A DNA stretch of 37,995 bases from JAGLQA01 sp023135565. Its GTDB lineage: Bacteria; Acidobacteriota; Aminicenantia; UBA2199. Below are positions 8,850-17,006 of this stretch, piece after piece (position 1 is the first letter of the stretch; every line of letters starts with the position of its first letter). A program made the position numbers and the translations under genes. The notes under the pieces were generated by a model. The model was not told where the DNA came from. It worked only from the letters and a program-made list of their open reading frames with translations, and did no database searches. The stretch is from assembly GCA_030639305.1 (NCBI GenBank), contig DAOWCY010000049.1, forward strand, positions 1 to 37,995. The letters are read 5' to 3'.

Positions 8850-11714
8850 ATGAAAAAAGGCAGTATATTTATCAGTTACAGTCACCAGGACGAAAAGTGG
8901 AAAGACCTGCTTGTCAAGCATCTAAAGGTGCTTGAAAAAGAAGGTCTCTCCGCGGTCTGGTACGACGACAAAATCGAAAAGGGCGCGTATTGGCAGGCGG
9001 AGATCGAAACAGCCATCAAAAACGCACAGGTAGCCGTGCTGTTGATTTCCACGGATTTTTTGACGTCCGATTTTATCAACCGTGTCGAAGTGCCGCAAAT
9101 ATTGAAACGGCGGCAAAAAGAAGGGCTGTGGGTATATCCCGTGATCGCGGAACCCTGCGCCTGGGAACAAGTCAAATGGCTATCGGCCATGCAACTGGCT
9201 GTTAAGGAACCCCTGGCCGGGCAAGACGAAGTCGAGATCGACAAAAAACTGGCCGCCCTGACCAACAAAATCGGCGATGATTTCAAAAAAGGCAAAGGCG
9301 TGGCAACCAGACCGGGCGAAACCCGCTTCTATCCACTACCCGCGCAAGATGTGGATACTTCCAAACTGCCTATCACCGGATCGGATTTGTTCGGCAGGGA
9401 GAAGCAGTTAGCGATTTTGGACAACGCCTGGGTAGATAGTACTACCGGCGTAGTCACAGTCATTGCCTGGGGCGGCGTGGGCAAATCGGCCTTAATCAAC
9501 AAGTGGCTGAACCGCCTCGCTAAAGACAATTACCGCGGCGCGGAAAAAGTCTACGGCTGGTCTTTCTACAGCCAGGGGGCGGCGGAAGGCAGGCAGGCTT
9601 CCGCCGACCTGTTTATGCAGGAGGCTCTGCGCTGGTTCGGCGACCCGGAACCCGAAACCGGCACCCCGGAAGAGAAAGGCAGCCGGTTGGCGGAATTAGT
9701 ACGCCGCCAAAGAACCCTGTTGATTTTAGATGGTTTAGAGCCATTGCAGTTTCCGCCCCATGAAAACATGACTTATCCCGGTCGCTTAAAAGACCGCGGT
9801 CTGGCGAAGCTGCTACGCCTGCTGGCCGCTGCCCAGCCCGGGCTGTGTGTCATCACCAGCCGCGAGCCGGTGACCGACCTATCTGCTCAAAGCGGGTCTT
9901 CGGTGCAGGAAATGAACTTAGACAAGCTCGCCCCCGCTGCCGGGGCGCAACTGCTTAAGCACCTGGGAGTCAATAAAACAGCGGGAGGCGCTGCTTCTTC
10001 CCCCTCTGTGCCCTCTGTGTCCTCTGTGGCTAATTTTTTTGAGCGCGAGATGTTTCGCGCCGTGGAAGAGTACGACGGTCATGCCCTGGCGTTAACGCTG
10101 TTGGGCAATTACCTCTCCGTGTGCTGCGGCGGGGATATTCGTAAGCGGGACACCGTGCCCCGGCTCACCGGGGAGCGCCGCCAGGGGCGGCACGCCAAAC
10201 GGGTGATGGCTGCTTACTGCAATCATCTTAAGGGCAGCGCAGAGCTTGATATTCTTTTTATGATGGGGCTTTTCGACCGCCCGGCCCCAGCCGGGGCCAT
10301 TGCAGCCCTGCGGCAGGAGCCGGTGATTCCCGGCGTTACGGATCGCCTGCAAAACCTGTCCCATGAGGACTGGCTCTACGCCCTGGACAACCTGCGCAGC
10401 GCACATTTGCTGGCTAAGGAGAACCCTATCAGCCCCGGCAGCCTGGACTGCCATCCTTTGGTGCGCGAGTATTTCGGCGAACGTTTGGCCAAGGAGCAGC
10501 CCCAGGGTTTCAAGGCCGCCCACCAGCGCCTCTATAATTATTACAAGAACCTGCCGAAAAAAAAACAACCCGACACCATCCGGGAGATGGAGCCGCTCTT
10601 TGCGGCCATCGCCCACGGCTGCGCCGCCGGGCTGCACCAGGAAGCTGTGATCGATGTGTATTGGAAACGGGTAAGCAGAAGCAACGATTTCTATAGTACC
10701 AGGAAACTCGGCGCATTCGGTTCCGATCTATCGGCCCTGGCCCATTTTTTCGAGAAACCCTGGACCACCCCGGCTGCCGGGCTGAACGAACATGATAAAG
10801 GAAGTGTGTTAAACTGGGCCGCCTTCCGCCTGCGCGCCCTGGGCCGGTTGGCCGAGGCGGTTGGTCCCATGAAAGCTGCATTAGAGATGCATATCAAACA
10901 AGAGAATTGGCTGGAATCTGCTAAAGATGCCTCCAACCTGAGCGAGCTGCTGCTGACCTTAGGCCGGGTAGAGGAAGCGGTGGATTATGGCCGCCAAAGC
11001 GTAAAATACGCCGACCGCAGCGGGGATGAATTTCTGAAAATAGCTTTTCGCACCACCGCAGCCGACGCCCTGCACCAGGCCGGGGAAATCCAGAATGCGG
11101 AGGCCCTGTTCCGGGAAGCGGAGAAAATGCAAAAAGAAAACCAGCCCGAATACCCCTATCTCTACTCCCTGCAGGGCTACCAATTCTGTGACCTGCTGCT
11201 CTCCAAAGGGGAGTACCGGGAGGTCCTGCGGCGGGCGCAGCAGACGCTAAAATGGGTGGAACAAGCAGGCCAGGATATACTTTCCCCATCGTTGGACAGG
11301 CTCACCCTGGGCCGGGCTTATTCGGCACAGGCCGGGGAAATGCGTCGGGCCGGGCAAACCGAAGAAGCAGAAGAGAGCCGCAGTAAGGCCGGGGAGTTTT
11401 TCCAGCGCGCCGTGGAGGGGCTGCGGCAAGCGGGACAGCAAGATTATCTAACCCACGGCCTGCTGGCGCGGGCCGGGTATTACCGGGAAAGCGGGCAGTA
11501 TGAGCGGGCCTGGGAAGACCTAACCGAAGCGTTGGAGATCATCGAAGCCGGGGCCATGAAGCTCTTTTTGGTGGATTACCATATAGAAGCGGCCCGCCTC
11601 TGCGCCGCCCAAAACAAAGAAGAAGAAGCGGCAGCCCACCGCCAAAAGGCCAAAGACCTCATCGACGAAACCGGCTATCAGCGCCGGGACAGCGATCTCC
11701 CGGAGCTCTCTTAG
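8850..11714 (+). CDS. TIR-STAND NTPase-TPR protein (candidate immune receptor)
   Basis: The protein has about 954 residues from the ATG at 8850. A longer frame opens at 8754, but the extra residues come from the repeat. Order: a TIR domain (1-150; IFISYSHQDEKW, AVLLISTDFLTSDFI, with Glu80 in FINRVEVP where TIR NADases carry the catalytic Glu), a STAND/NB-ARC-like P-loop NTPase (about 175-460; Walker A GGVGKS at 208-213, Walker B LLILDG with Asp294), a helical winged-type region, and TPR-like helical repeats from about 590 to the end (for example EEAVDYGRQSVKYA, YERAWEDLTEALEII). Such architecture resembles bacterial NLR-like defence proteins, in which the repeats sense a trigger, the NTPase oligomerises and TIR depletes NAD+. 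Function here is inferred from architecture. No partner gene is adjacent; it appears monocistronic. Confidence 0.88.
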   Translation: MKKGSIFISYSHQDEKWKDLLVKHLKVLEKEGLSAVWYDDKIEKGAYWQAEIETAIKNAQVAVLLISTDFLTSDFINRVEVPQILKRRQKEGLWVYPVIAEPCAWEQVKWLSAMQLAVKEPLAGQDEVEIDKKLAALTNKIGDDFKKGKGVATRPGETRFYPLPAQDVDTSKLPITGSDLFGREKQLAILDNAWVDSTTGVVTVIAWGGVGKSALINKWLNRLAKDNYRGAEKVYGWSFYSQGAAEGRQASADLFMQEALRWFGDPEPETGTPEEKGSRLAELVRRQRTLLILDGLEPLQFPPHENMTYPGRLKDRGLAKLLRLLAAAQPGLCVITSREPVTDLSAQSGSSVQEMNLDKLAPAAGAQLLKHLGVNKTAGGAASSPSVPSVSSVANFFEREMFRAVEEYDGHALALTLLGNYLSVCCGGDIRKRDTVPRLTGERRQGRHAKRVMAAYCNHLKGSAELDILFMMGLFDRPAPAGAIAALRQEPVIPGVTDRLQNLSHEDWLYALDNLRSAHLLAKENPISPGSLDCHPLVREYFGERLAKEQPQGFKAAHQRLYNYYKNLPKKKQPDTIREMEPLFAAIAHGCAAGLHQEAVIDVYWKRVSRSNDFYSTRKLGAFGSDLSALAHFFEKPWTTPAAGLNEHDKGSVLNWAAFRLRALGRLAEAVGPMKAALEMHIKQENWLESAKDASNLSELLLTLGRVEEAVDYGRQSVKYADRSGDEFLKIAFRTTAADALHQAGEIQNAEALFREAEKMQKENQPEYPYLYSLQGYQFCDLLLSKGEYREVLRRAQQTLKWVEQAGQDILSPSLDRLTLGRAYSAQAGEMRRAGQTEEAEESRSKAGEFFQRAVEGLRQAGQQDYLTHGLLARAGYYRESGQYERAWEDLTEALEIIEAGAMKLFLVDYHIEAARLCAAQNKEEEAAAHRQKAKDLIDETGYQRRDSDLPELS
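10003..10029 (+). repeat. Three tandem 9-bp repeats inside the TIR-STAND gene
   Basis: CCTCTGTG recurs at 10003, 10012 and 10021 with a period of nine bases, encoding a Pro-Ser-Val/Ser-Ser-Val linker. Being a multiple of three it keeps the frame. It lies between the NTPase core and the following helical region and looks like simple-sequence insertion tolerated in a loop. Confidence 0.8.
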
Positions 11715-12014
11715 AGGGCTGCCATACCAGCACAGTCCCCTCTTGAGAGGGGTGGCGCTGAGGGGCTTTTTTGTTTTTTTGCCCCGAAGCGACGGGGTGT
11801 GTTATCCCCGCGAACGCGGGGGAGCACTCAGCCCCGGCATTTGTCTTACTCGTCTAAACCTATATTTCACATCAATTGTGCCTCCGGCGGGCAGGGGCTC
11901 TTTTGAAAAAAAGCCCCCAAATGAGGATGACGCAGTGCGTCTATCCCAATTTTCCACATAAATTCGTGGAAAATTCCCCCACAAAACTTTTGTTTAGGAG
12001 GAATCCAATAGAAA
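11715..12014. repeat. Gene-free convergent gap with several hairpins
   Basis: This 300-base gap lies between the TIR-STAND gene and the convergent amidohydrolase gene. It holds CCCCTC-TTGA-GAGGGG (about 11740-11755) and a GAGGGGCTTTTTTG T-run, which could end the TIR transcript. CCCCGCG/CGCGGGG arms follow near 11817. A scrambled inverse piece of the GC-rich repeat tail lies near 11880 (GCCTCCGGCGG). A perfect 10-bp stem, AATTTTCCAC/GTGGAAAATT (11948-11975), could end transcription from either side. No gene is seen. Confidence 0.6.
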
Positions 12015-13787
12015 TTACTTATCTTTTAGACGCAGTATCTGTCCGGGCCGGGATCCGGTCAGTTGGCCGGCATAAATAACCGGCCGACCGTTTACGATCA
12101 CATACTTAATGCCTGCCGGGTATACGTTGGGACTCCCGTAAGTCGCCAGGTCGTTAACGGTTCCCGCGTCGAAAATCGTAATATCCGCGGCATAACCTTT
12201 CGCTAATTTTCCCCGATTTTCCAACTTCAACTGCCCGGCAATCAAACCGGTCATTTTCCTGACCGCCTCTTCTAAGGTGAATAAACCTTCGTCCCGGGAA
12301 AAATAACCCAGCACTTTAGCATAAGAACCGAAACAGCGCGGGTGAATTTTCGGACTTTCCGGTTTTTGGGAGAACCCGTCACAAGATATTCCTACCCAGG
12401 GCTGCTGCAATCCTAAACGCAGGTCATCTTCCGAATAATACGCCGGGACAATCACTGTAGGCTGCAAACCACCGGTAGTGTCCGAAGTCCTGGGATCGGA
12501 ATATTCACTAATAGTTAAGTCGAATAATGCTTCGACGGCGTCTTTAGGATTGCCGACAATATCATAGCCCATCATCTGCGCAATTTCGTAAAAGTTTTTC
12601 CCTACGTATTGTTCATTCTCTTCTACAACCACGGAAGTGAGTTTTGTTTTCGCCCAATTCCCGCCGGTAGTCACCATTAAAAAATTGAAAAAATAAGGCG
12701 TCTCCACTTCTTCATATATCTCTTTGCGAATCTCCGCCCTGATGACCGTGTCCTGCAGGTTGGCTATGTATACCTCTTTTCCACCTTCTAAACGCCAGGG
12801 AGGAAAAAAGTTATTCAGGTATATGATGCCGTAATCATAGGGGTACATCTGGGCGGAAACCTCCTGCCCTGCCGCTCTTGCTTCATTCACCGCTGCTGCG
12901 ATTTGGCCCATTATACCCAATTCATAGGCTTTTACTCCCGCGGCTTTCATATGGTTAATGATAACAGGGATATTTGCGGCTTTCCCGATAGCGATGGCTT
13001 CGCTTATTCCTCTACCCTCTTCTAAAATAGTGTGATCTTCACCCCTGACATGGGTTTTGTAGGTGCCGCCGCAGGCAGCGGCTACTTTCGCTAATTCGAT
13101 AACGGTTTCGGTACTGCTGTAAGCCCCGGGAGGATATACTAAGGCTGAACTTAATCCGAAGGCGCCGCTTTTCATGGCGTCGGCAACAATTTTTTTCATC
13201 TGTTCCAATTGTTCCGCGGTAGGTTCTCCGGCTTGATGCCCCAATACAACCATCCGGGCATCGGCCTGGTCGATGTAGGTGCCGTAGTTTACGGCGATCC
13301 CCTTTTCCATGAGGAGTTGAAAACCTTCCTCTAAGTTAGCGAAAGGAGCATTCGGGTCATAAGGTGAGGGGGCAAAGCCCTGCTCGCCCATGATAAGGGA
13401 TGTAACCCCCTGGTGGATCATACTCAAGGCATAGGGATTCTCTACCACTTCGTTCGGTCTGTCATTGGAATGGCTCTCGATGAAGCCGGGGGCCACTATC
13501 AAACCGGAAGCGTCGATGATCTTGTGAGCTTTCTCTTTTTTTAATTGGCCGATCTCTTTAATTTTCCCATTTTTCACCCCTATGTCAGCCTGGAAGCGAG
13601 GCGCTCCCGTACCGTCGATAATAGTACCGTTTAGGATGATCAAATCGAATTTATCGTAAGATTCCGCCGGTATCTTTATATTCGATCCCGGGGACGAACT
13701 GCTGCTCGTATATAGATCATCTAAACCGACACACAACAAAAAAACACATAAAACAACCACAAAGGTAACACTAAGTTTTTTGAACAT
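12015..13787 (-). CDS. N-acyl-D-amino-acid deacylase-like amidohydrolase, exported
   Basis: The 590-residue protein has an N-terminal hydrophobic signal (residues 4-20) and a Ser-rich linker. The amidohydrolase body starts at about residue 48 (FDLIILNGTIIDGTG, DIGVKNGKIKEIG, IDASGLIVAPGFIESHSND). This is the layout of D-aminoacylases and dihydroorotase-like enzymes, which release D-amino acids from N-acyl derivatives. Candidate metal ligands visible are His106, Glu135 (MGEQG), His246 (THVRGED), His279 (NHMK) and Asp470 (CDGF). The usual HxH of the first strand reads His-Ser-Asn here, so the second histidine is replaced by Asn108; metal content or substrate may therefore differ. AGAGGTG precedes the ATG. 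The gene is divergent from the next gene and transcribed alone. The exact substrate is unknown. Confidence 0.85.
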   Translation of the reverse strand: MFKKLSVTFVVVLCVFLLCVGLDDLYTSSSSSPGSNIKIPAESYDKFDLIILNGTIIDGTGAPRFQADIGVKNGKIKEIGQLKKEKAHKIIDASGLIVAPGFIESHSNDRPNEVVENPYALSMIHQGVTSLIMGEQGFAPSPYDPNAPFANLEEGFQLLMEKGIAVNYGTYIDQADARMVVLGHQAGEPTAEQLEQMKKIVADAMKSGAFGLSSALVYPPGAYSSTETVIELAKVAAACGGTYKTHVRGEDHTILEEGRGISEAIAIGKAANIPVIINHMKAAGVKAYELGIMGQIAAAVNEARAAGQEVSAQMYPYDYGIIYLNNFFPPWRLEGGKEVYIANLQDTVIRAEIRKEIYEEVETPYFFNFLMVTTGGNWAKTKLTSVVVEENEQYVGKNFYEIAQMMGYDIVGNPKDAVEALFDLTISEYSDPRTSDTTGGLQPTVIVPAYYSEDDLRLGLQQPWVGISCDGFSQKPESPKIHPRCFGSYAKVLGYFSRDEGLFTLEEAVRKMTGLIAGQLKLENRGKLAKGYAADITIFDAGTVNDLATYGSPNVYPAGIKYVIVNGRPVIYAGQLTGSRPGQILRLKDK

Positions 13788-13872
13788 TTAATACACCTCT
13801 CTTAATAAATTTTTGGACAATTTAATCCCTTGTTCTTCTCCCTATTGTATCGGTTGAAGAACGCCTCTCATT

Positions 13873-13901
13873 TTGGCTTAATTTACTTACCAGGATATAA
13901 T
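13873..13901 (+). promoter_or_regulatory. Promoter for the gene at 13945
   Basis: TTGGCT (13873-13878) and TATAAT (13896-13901) are spaced by 17 bases, within the divergent gap after the amidohydrolase start. Confidence 0.5.
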
Positions 13902-13944
13902 AGTATAAAAACTAAGATTTTTCAACTAAAAAAAAAATTAAATA

Positions 13945-14757
13945 ATGAACTTAGCTTTTAATACGTTGACATTTAAAAAATATGTTTCTATAATTTCCCT
14001 GATGAAAGAGAAAATGTTCTTTTTATTACTTGTTGTGTTTTTAGCGATACTATTTATAGGGAGCGCCCACATGGATAAAAAAGAGAAGAACCGGAAAAAC
14101 GCTGCCCCGGAAAAATTGCCGGAGTGCGCGGCCATGGAAGATGTCGAACGTTATTACGGCCAAAAAGTGTCGGTCAAGGGTTTGTATGAAGTAGACCCCA
14201 TTGCCGGCAGCAAACGACTGCAAGCTGTATGTATTGTGCTCCCGGATGGGACGCGCTTACTGCGCAGCTACCGGCCCATCAAAGAGGAATTTCGTTTTAT
14301 AAATAAACAGGTGATAGCGACCGGGACGGTTTTTACCGATGCCGGCGCGGACCCGCATGTGCAGCAAGTGATGGCTCCTCATATCACGAACATAGAGTCT
14401 ATCGTTTTAGCTCCCGGGGAAACGCCCTATAAAAAAACGCCGCGGGAACTGCCTCCGCTGCCGGTAATCAAGAACAGGGAAGAACTTATAAACCGCCGGG
14501 ACTGCTGGGTGCAGCTTGTGGGTAAACTACTGTCCGTTTCAAAACGCCTGGACGAAAACATCTGGGCGGATGCTGACTTTCGTCTTCAAGACGGGACGAT
14601 ATTGAAAATAGAGTGGGCGCCTTATGCCCGCTGGCGATCTTTTGCCGGGCAAGAAACAACTGTAACAGTCAGGATCAATATCGAAAAAGAAGAAAAAGGG
14701 ATTATTTATATATCCGGCATCAGGACAGATATTTGTGCCGGCACTGGCCGCGATTAA
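13945..14757 (+). CDS. Uncharacterised membrane-anchored protein with two OB-like segments
   Basis: The family is not recognised. The protein has up to 270 residues, with a hydrophobic segment at about residues 24-41 (MFFLLLVVFLAILFIG) acting as anchor or signal, so the rest is probably periplasmic. Two similar beta-rich stretches follow: about 75-150 (YYGQKVSVKGLYEVD to QVIATGTVF) and about 185-265 (DCWVQLVGKLLSV to QETTVTVRINI). Their pattern of glycine-punctuated strands resembles OB folds, and both contain an LxDGT turn. Two ATGs are possible, 13945 and 14002 (just before the hydrophobic segment); neither has a Shine-Dalgarno sequence. A promoter at 13873-13901 supports independent expression. 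Function is unknown. Confidence 0.65.
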   Translation: MNLAFNTLTFKKYVSIISLMKEKMFFLLLVVFLAILFIGSAHMDKKEKNRKNAAPEKLPECAAMEDVERYYGQKVSVKGLYEVDPIAGSKRLQAVCIVLPDGTRLLRSYRPIKEEFRFINKQVIATGTVFTDAGADPHVQQVMAPHITNIESIVLAPGETPYKKTPRELPPLPVIKNREELINRRDCWVQLVGKLLSVSKRLDENIWADADFRLQDGTILKIEWAPYARWRSFAGQETTVTVRINIEKEEKGIIYISGIRTDICAGTGRD

Positions 14758-14779
14758 TTCACTGCCGCTGTGTAATAGG

Positions 14780-15058
14780 TTACTGCAGGGTAAATTTCAC
14801 CTTTTCTTCCATGTTTTCCGCTTTGACCCAAAAAATATGATCACCGCCTGAGAGTTTAAAAACAAATTGGGCGCTCATCTGATCATAAAAAAGTCCTTTA
14901 CCGATGGGCTGCTTATCGAATCCCCACTCCGCGTTAAAGTCACCATCGCAGGTAATTCCGAAACTGGCTGTAAAATAGGTGGATTTTGATCCTGTCGGCC
15001 CGGTAACCGGGTACACGCCTCCCTCGGCGGGGTAAACGATGTTTACTTTGTTACTCAT
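14780..15058 (-). CDS. Small uncharacterised beta-rich protein
   Basis: This 92-residue protein belongs to no family I recognise. It has no signal peptide. Alternating hydrophobic strands and aromatic residues (STYFTASFGITCDG, HIFWVKAENMEEKVKFTL) suggest a single beta-sandwich or Ig-like fold. A consensus AAGGAGG (within 15063-15070) lies 5 bases before the ATG, and a plausible promoter is at 15090-15118, so it is likely a real gene. It is convergent with the preceding membrane protein, with 22 bases between stops. Confidence 0.7.
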   Translation of the reverse strand: MSNKVNIVYPAEGGVYPVTGPTGSKSTYFTASFGITCDGDFNAEWGFDKQPIGKGLFYDQMSAQFVFKLSGGDHIFWVKAENMEEKVKFTLQ

Positions 15059-15089
15059 GCTATCCTCCTTGGAATAAATTTAATTATTT

Positions 15090-15118
15090 ATTTTATAGAA
15101 AAAGAAAAAAAATTGCAA
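15090..15118 (-). promoter_or_regulatory. Promoter for the 92-residue protein
   Basis: On the minus strand TTGCAA (15118-15113) is followed after 17 bases by TAAAAT (15095-15090). The spacer is a T/C tract. Confidence 0.4.
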
Positions 15119-15120
15119 GG

Positions 15121-15215
15121 GGGCGGGCGCCCGGCGGGTGCACCCTATAAGCCTCCGGCGGCCAAAACCCTTTTGAAAAAGGGTTCCGGACTTCCCAAAA
15201 CTTTTCATGAACGAT
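15121..15215 (-). repeat. Inverse-oriented repeat fragment
   Basis: This short block holds a G/C-rich inverted repeat (GGGCGGGCGCCCGG), a GTGCACCCTATAAG stretch that recurs as GTGCACCCTCTTAG near 37440, the inverse of the GC-rich tail (GCCTCCGGCGGCC) and a remnant AACCCTTTTGAAAAAGGGTT palindrome. Confidence 0.6.
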
Positions 15216-15261
15216 ACACTCCGTCAAAAATTTAGAACGCTTTTCCCTGGTTGCAGTGGGA

Positions 15262-16468
15262 TTATTCGTACTTAAGCGAATCTACCGGGTTGGCCGAGGC
15301 CGCTTTGACCACATGGGACACTGTGGTTAAAATCGTAATCGCCGCCGTGATCAGTAGCGGCAATATGAACAACAAACCGTTTAAACTCATCCGGTTGGCA
15401 AATAAGTTCAACCACTGTTTGACGCCGATAAAAGAAAGAGGCAGCGCAATCATAAAAGAGATAAAAATCAATACCGAAAAATCTTTGCTCAATAAAAGCA
15501 AAATCCGCCCTACACCGGCACCCAGGACTTTGCGAATACCGATCTCTTTAGTACGCTGCACCACCATAAAAGAAGATAGACCGAAAATCCCCAGGCCGGT
15601 AATAAATATGGCAAGGAAAGAAAAAACGGCAAATACTTTACCGAAAAGCTCATCACCTTTATACTGCCGGTTGTAATAATCGTCTAAAAAAAAATACTCG
15701 AAAGGATTGCCCGGGAAAAATTTATCATAAAACCGGTTCACCAGGCTCACTGCCTCTTTGACACTGCCGCCGCTGATTTTTACAGCAAATTGCCCCCTGA
15801 TGTCTTTGCCGTAGGGCTTAAAACGGAAAATATGCGGTTCAAAGGCTTCCTTCAAAGACTGCTGGTGGTAGTTCTTCAATACACCGATAATAGGATAGAT
15901 TTTTTCCCAATAATCCACCTGTTGGCCTACTGCTGCTTAGGCGTTTTCAAAACCCATCCAGGTGACCGCTGTTTCGTTCAGCATCAGCGCATCTTTATCA
16001 GCCGGGAATTGGCGCGAGAAACTTCGACCGGCCACCACTTCGAGTTCGAAGAAATCGACAAAATCATAATCCACGCCCAGGATCTGGTAATTTTTACCTT
16101 TGCCTCTATCTTCACCGGCTTTATGGATGCCCCCGTTGTCCCAGAAGGTTTGCCGGCCCGGCCCGGTGGTGGAAGATACGGGCGAGTTTTTCTACTTCCG
16201 GGTATTTGCCGCGGATGCACTCCCCGGCCGGGGGTGTGCAGGAAGCGAACCTGACCGCGGAACCGTCATCGCTGGAACGTTCGCAGCGCAGGCGGTAGAT
16301 ACGGTCGTAGTTTTCGTGGAATTTATCGTAGTTTTTTTCATAGCTTACGTAGTGCAGGATGAGCAGGCAGGCGGTCATGCCCACGGCCAGTCCAAATATA
16401 TTGATAAGTGAGAACAGTTTTGTTTTTTTTAGGTTCCTGACGGCGCTTTTCAGGTAGTTATAGAGCAT
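15262..16468 (-). pseudogene. Decayed FtsX/MacB-type ABC transporter permease
   Basis: The start is intact at 16468 (MLYNYLKSAVRNLKKTKLFS, then a transmembrane helix and GMTACLLILHYVSYEKNYDKF). After about 105 codons the frame shifts near 16165-16175. In the new frame it continues NYQILGVDYDFVDFFELEVVAGRSFS to GFENA, meets a TAA at 15939-15937, then resumes in the same frame at VDYWEKIYPIIGVLKNY. It ends with the conserved FtsX block (FSFLAIFITGLGIFGLSSF, RTKEIGIRKVLGAGVG). Intact relatives have about 800 residues with two periplasmic and two FtsX halves. Here the first periplasmic half runs directly into the second, so the middle is missing too. One frameshift, one nonsense codon and one internal deletion make this non-functional. 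No ATPase gene is adjacent. Confidence 0.88.
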
Positions 16469-16556
16469 ATTTTCCTCGCGTTAGAAATCTTCAGGCGTTG
16501 ACATACTGAGAAGATATAATATTACCAAAAGGCGTTATTGTCAACAGTAAGGCAGT

Positions 16557-16766
16557 TTATGACGAAAAATTTTGCTCTAAAAACCCACCTTTCCTTTTAG
16601 AATATTTCAAATTCCAGCCCTTTTGTTTGAATAATTTCCGCACTTCTTCTTCTACAAATTTAAGGTATCCCTTTCGGCTGCTGTCTGCCTGATAGGATAA
16701 CTCCTTTTGTGCTTTATATTTTTCTTCTAATAATTCATTTGTATCTAAATAAACCGAATTCTTCAT
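16557..16766 (-). CDS. Small basic/coiled-coil protein of unknown function
   Basis: The protein has about 69 residues from the ATG at 16766. Longer frames begin at ATG 16778 or TTG 16811, but GGAG lies 7 bases before 16766 and the promoter's -10 overlaps the longest version. The body is a predicted amphipathic helix (NELLEEKYKAQKELSYQ) followed by a basic tail rich in Lys (KGWNLKYSKRKGG). It may be a small regulator or an antitoxin-like partner, because it lies next to the abiE locus, but no family is recognised. Confidence 0.55.
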   Translation of the reverse strand: MKNSVYLDTNELLEEKYKAQKELSYQADSSRKGYLKFVEEEVRKLFKQKGWNLKYSKRKGGFLEQNFSS

Positions 16767-16782
16767 TGCATACTCCATGCAT

Positions 16783-16811
16783 ATTATATTCCAGGTTTGG
16801 AGATTTTTCAA
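16783..16811 (-). promoter_or_regulatory. Promoter for the 69-residue protein
   Basis: On the minus strand TTGAAA (16811-16806) and a perfect TATAAT (16788-16783) are spaced by exactly 17 bases. Confidence 0.6.
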
Positions 16812-16947
16812 CTTTTATTAGAAATATTTCCCGAATTCGTTTCATTGATGTCAAATAAGGCGCTGATATTATAGAGAGAAGTGATTTTAGAAGGCTGTCC
16901 GAGAACAATCTGGACGCATGTATGCGTCCCCTACAGGTCTCGTTTTT

Positions 16948-16975
16948 ACTACCATGAAATTACTCTGCCTCCGGC
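16948..16975 (-). repeat. 28-base interspersed repeat (module D)
   Basis: On the minus strand this reads GCCGGAGGCAGAGTAATTTC followed by ATGGTAGT. It matches 18563-18590 on the plus strand with one difference, and 18681-18710 with a small change in the middle. It begins with the same GCCGGAGGCA that ends the composite repeats. Confidence 0.75.
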
Positions 16976-17006
16976 GCTCCTACATATCCCGGCCCCCAGG
17001 TCGTTA

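Noticed and set aside
10092..10637. Open frames on the minus strand inside the TIR-STAND gene
   Set aside because: They arise from the GC-rich codon pattern of the real gene on the plus strand; no promoter or ribosome site.
15251..15676. Plus-strand open frame opposite the FtsX-type pseudogene
   Set aside because: The opposite strand carries a clear FtsX C-terminal block, so this is a shadow.
16121..16254. Small open frames between the two permease halves
   Set aside because: They are explained by the frameshift within the decayed permease, not by separate genes.
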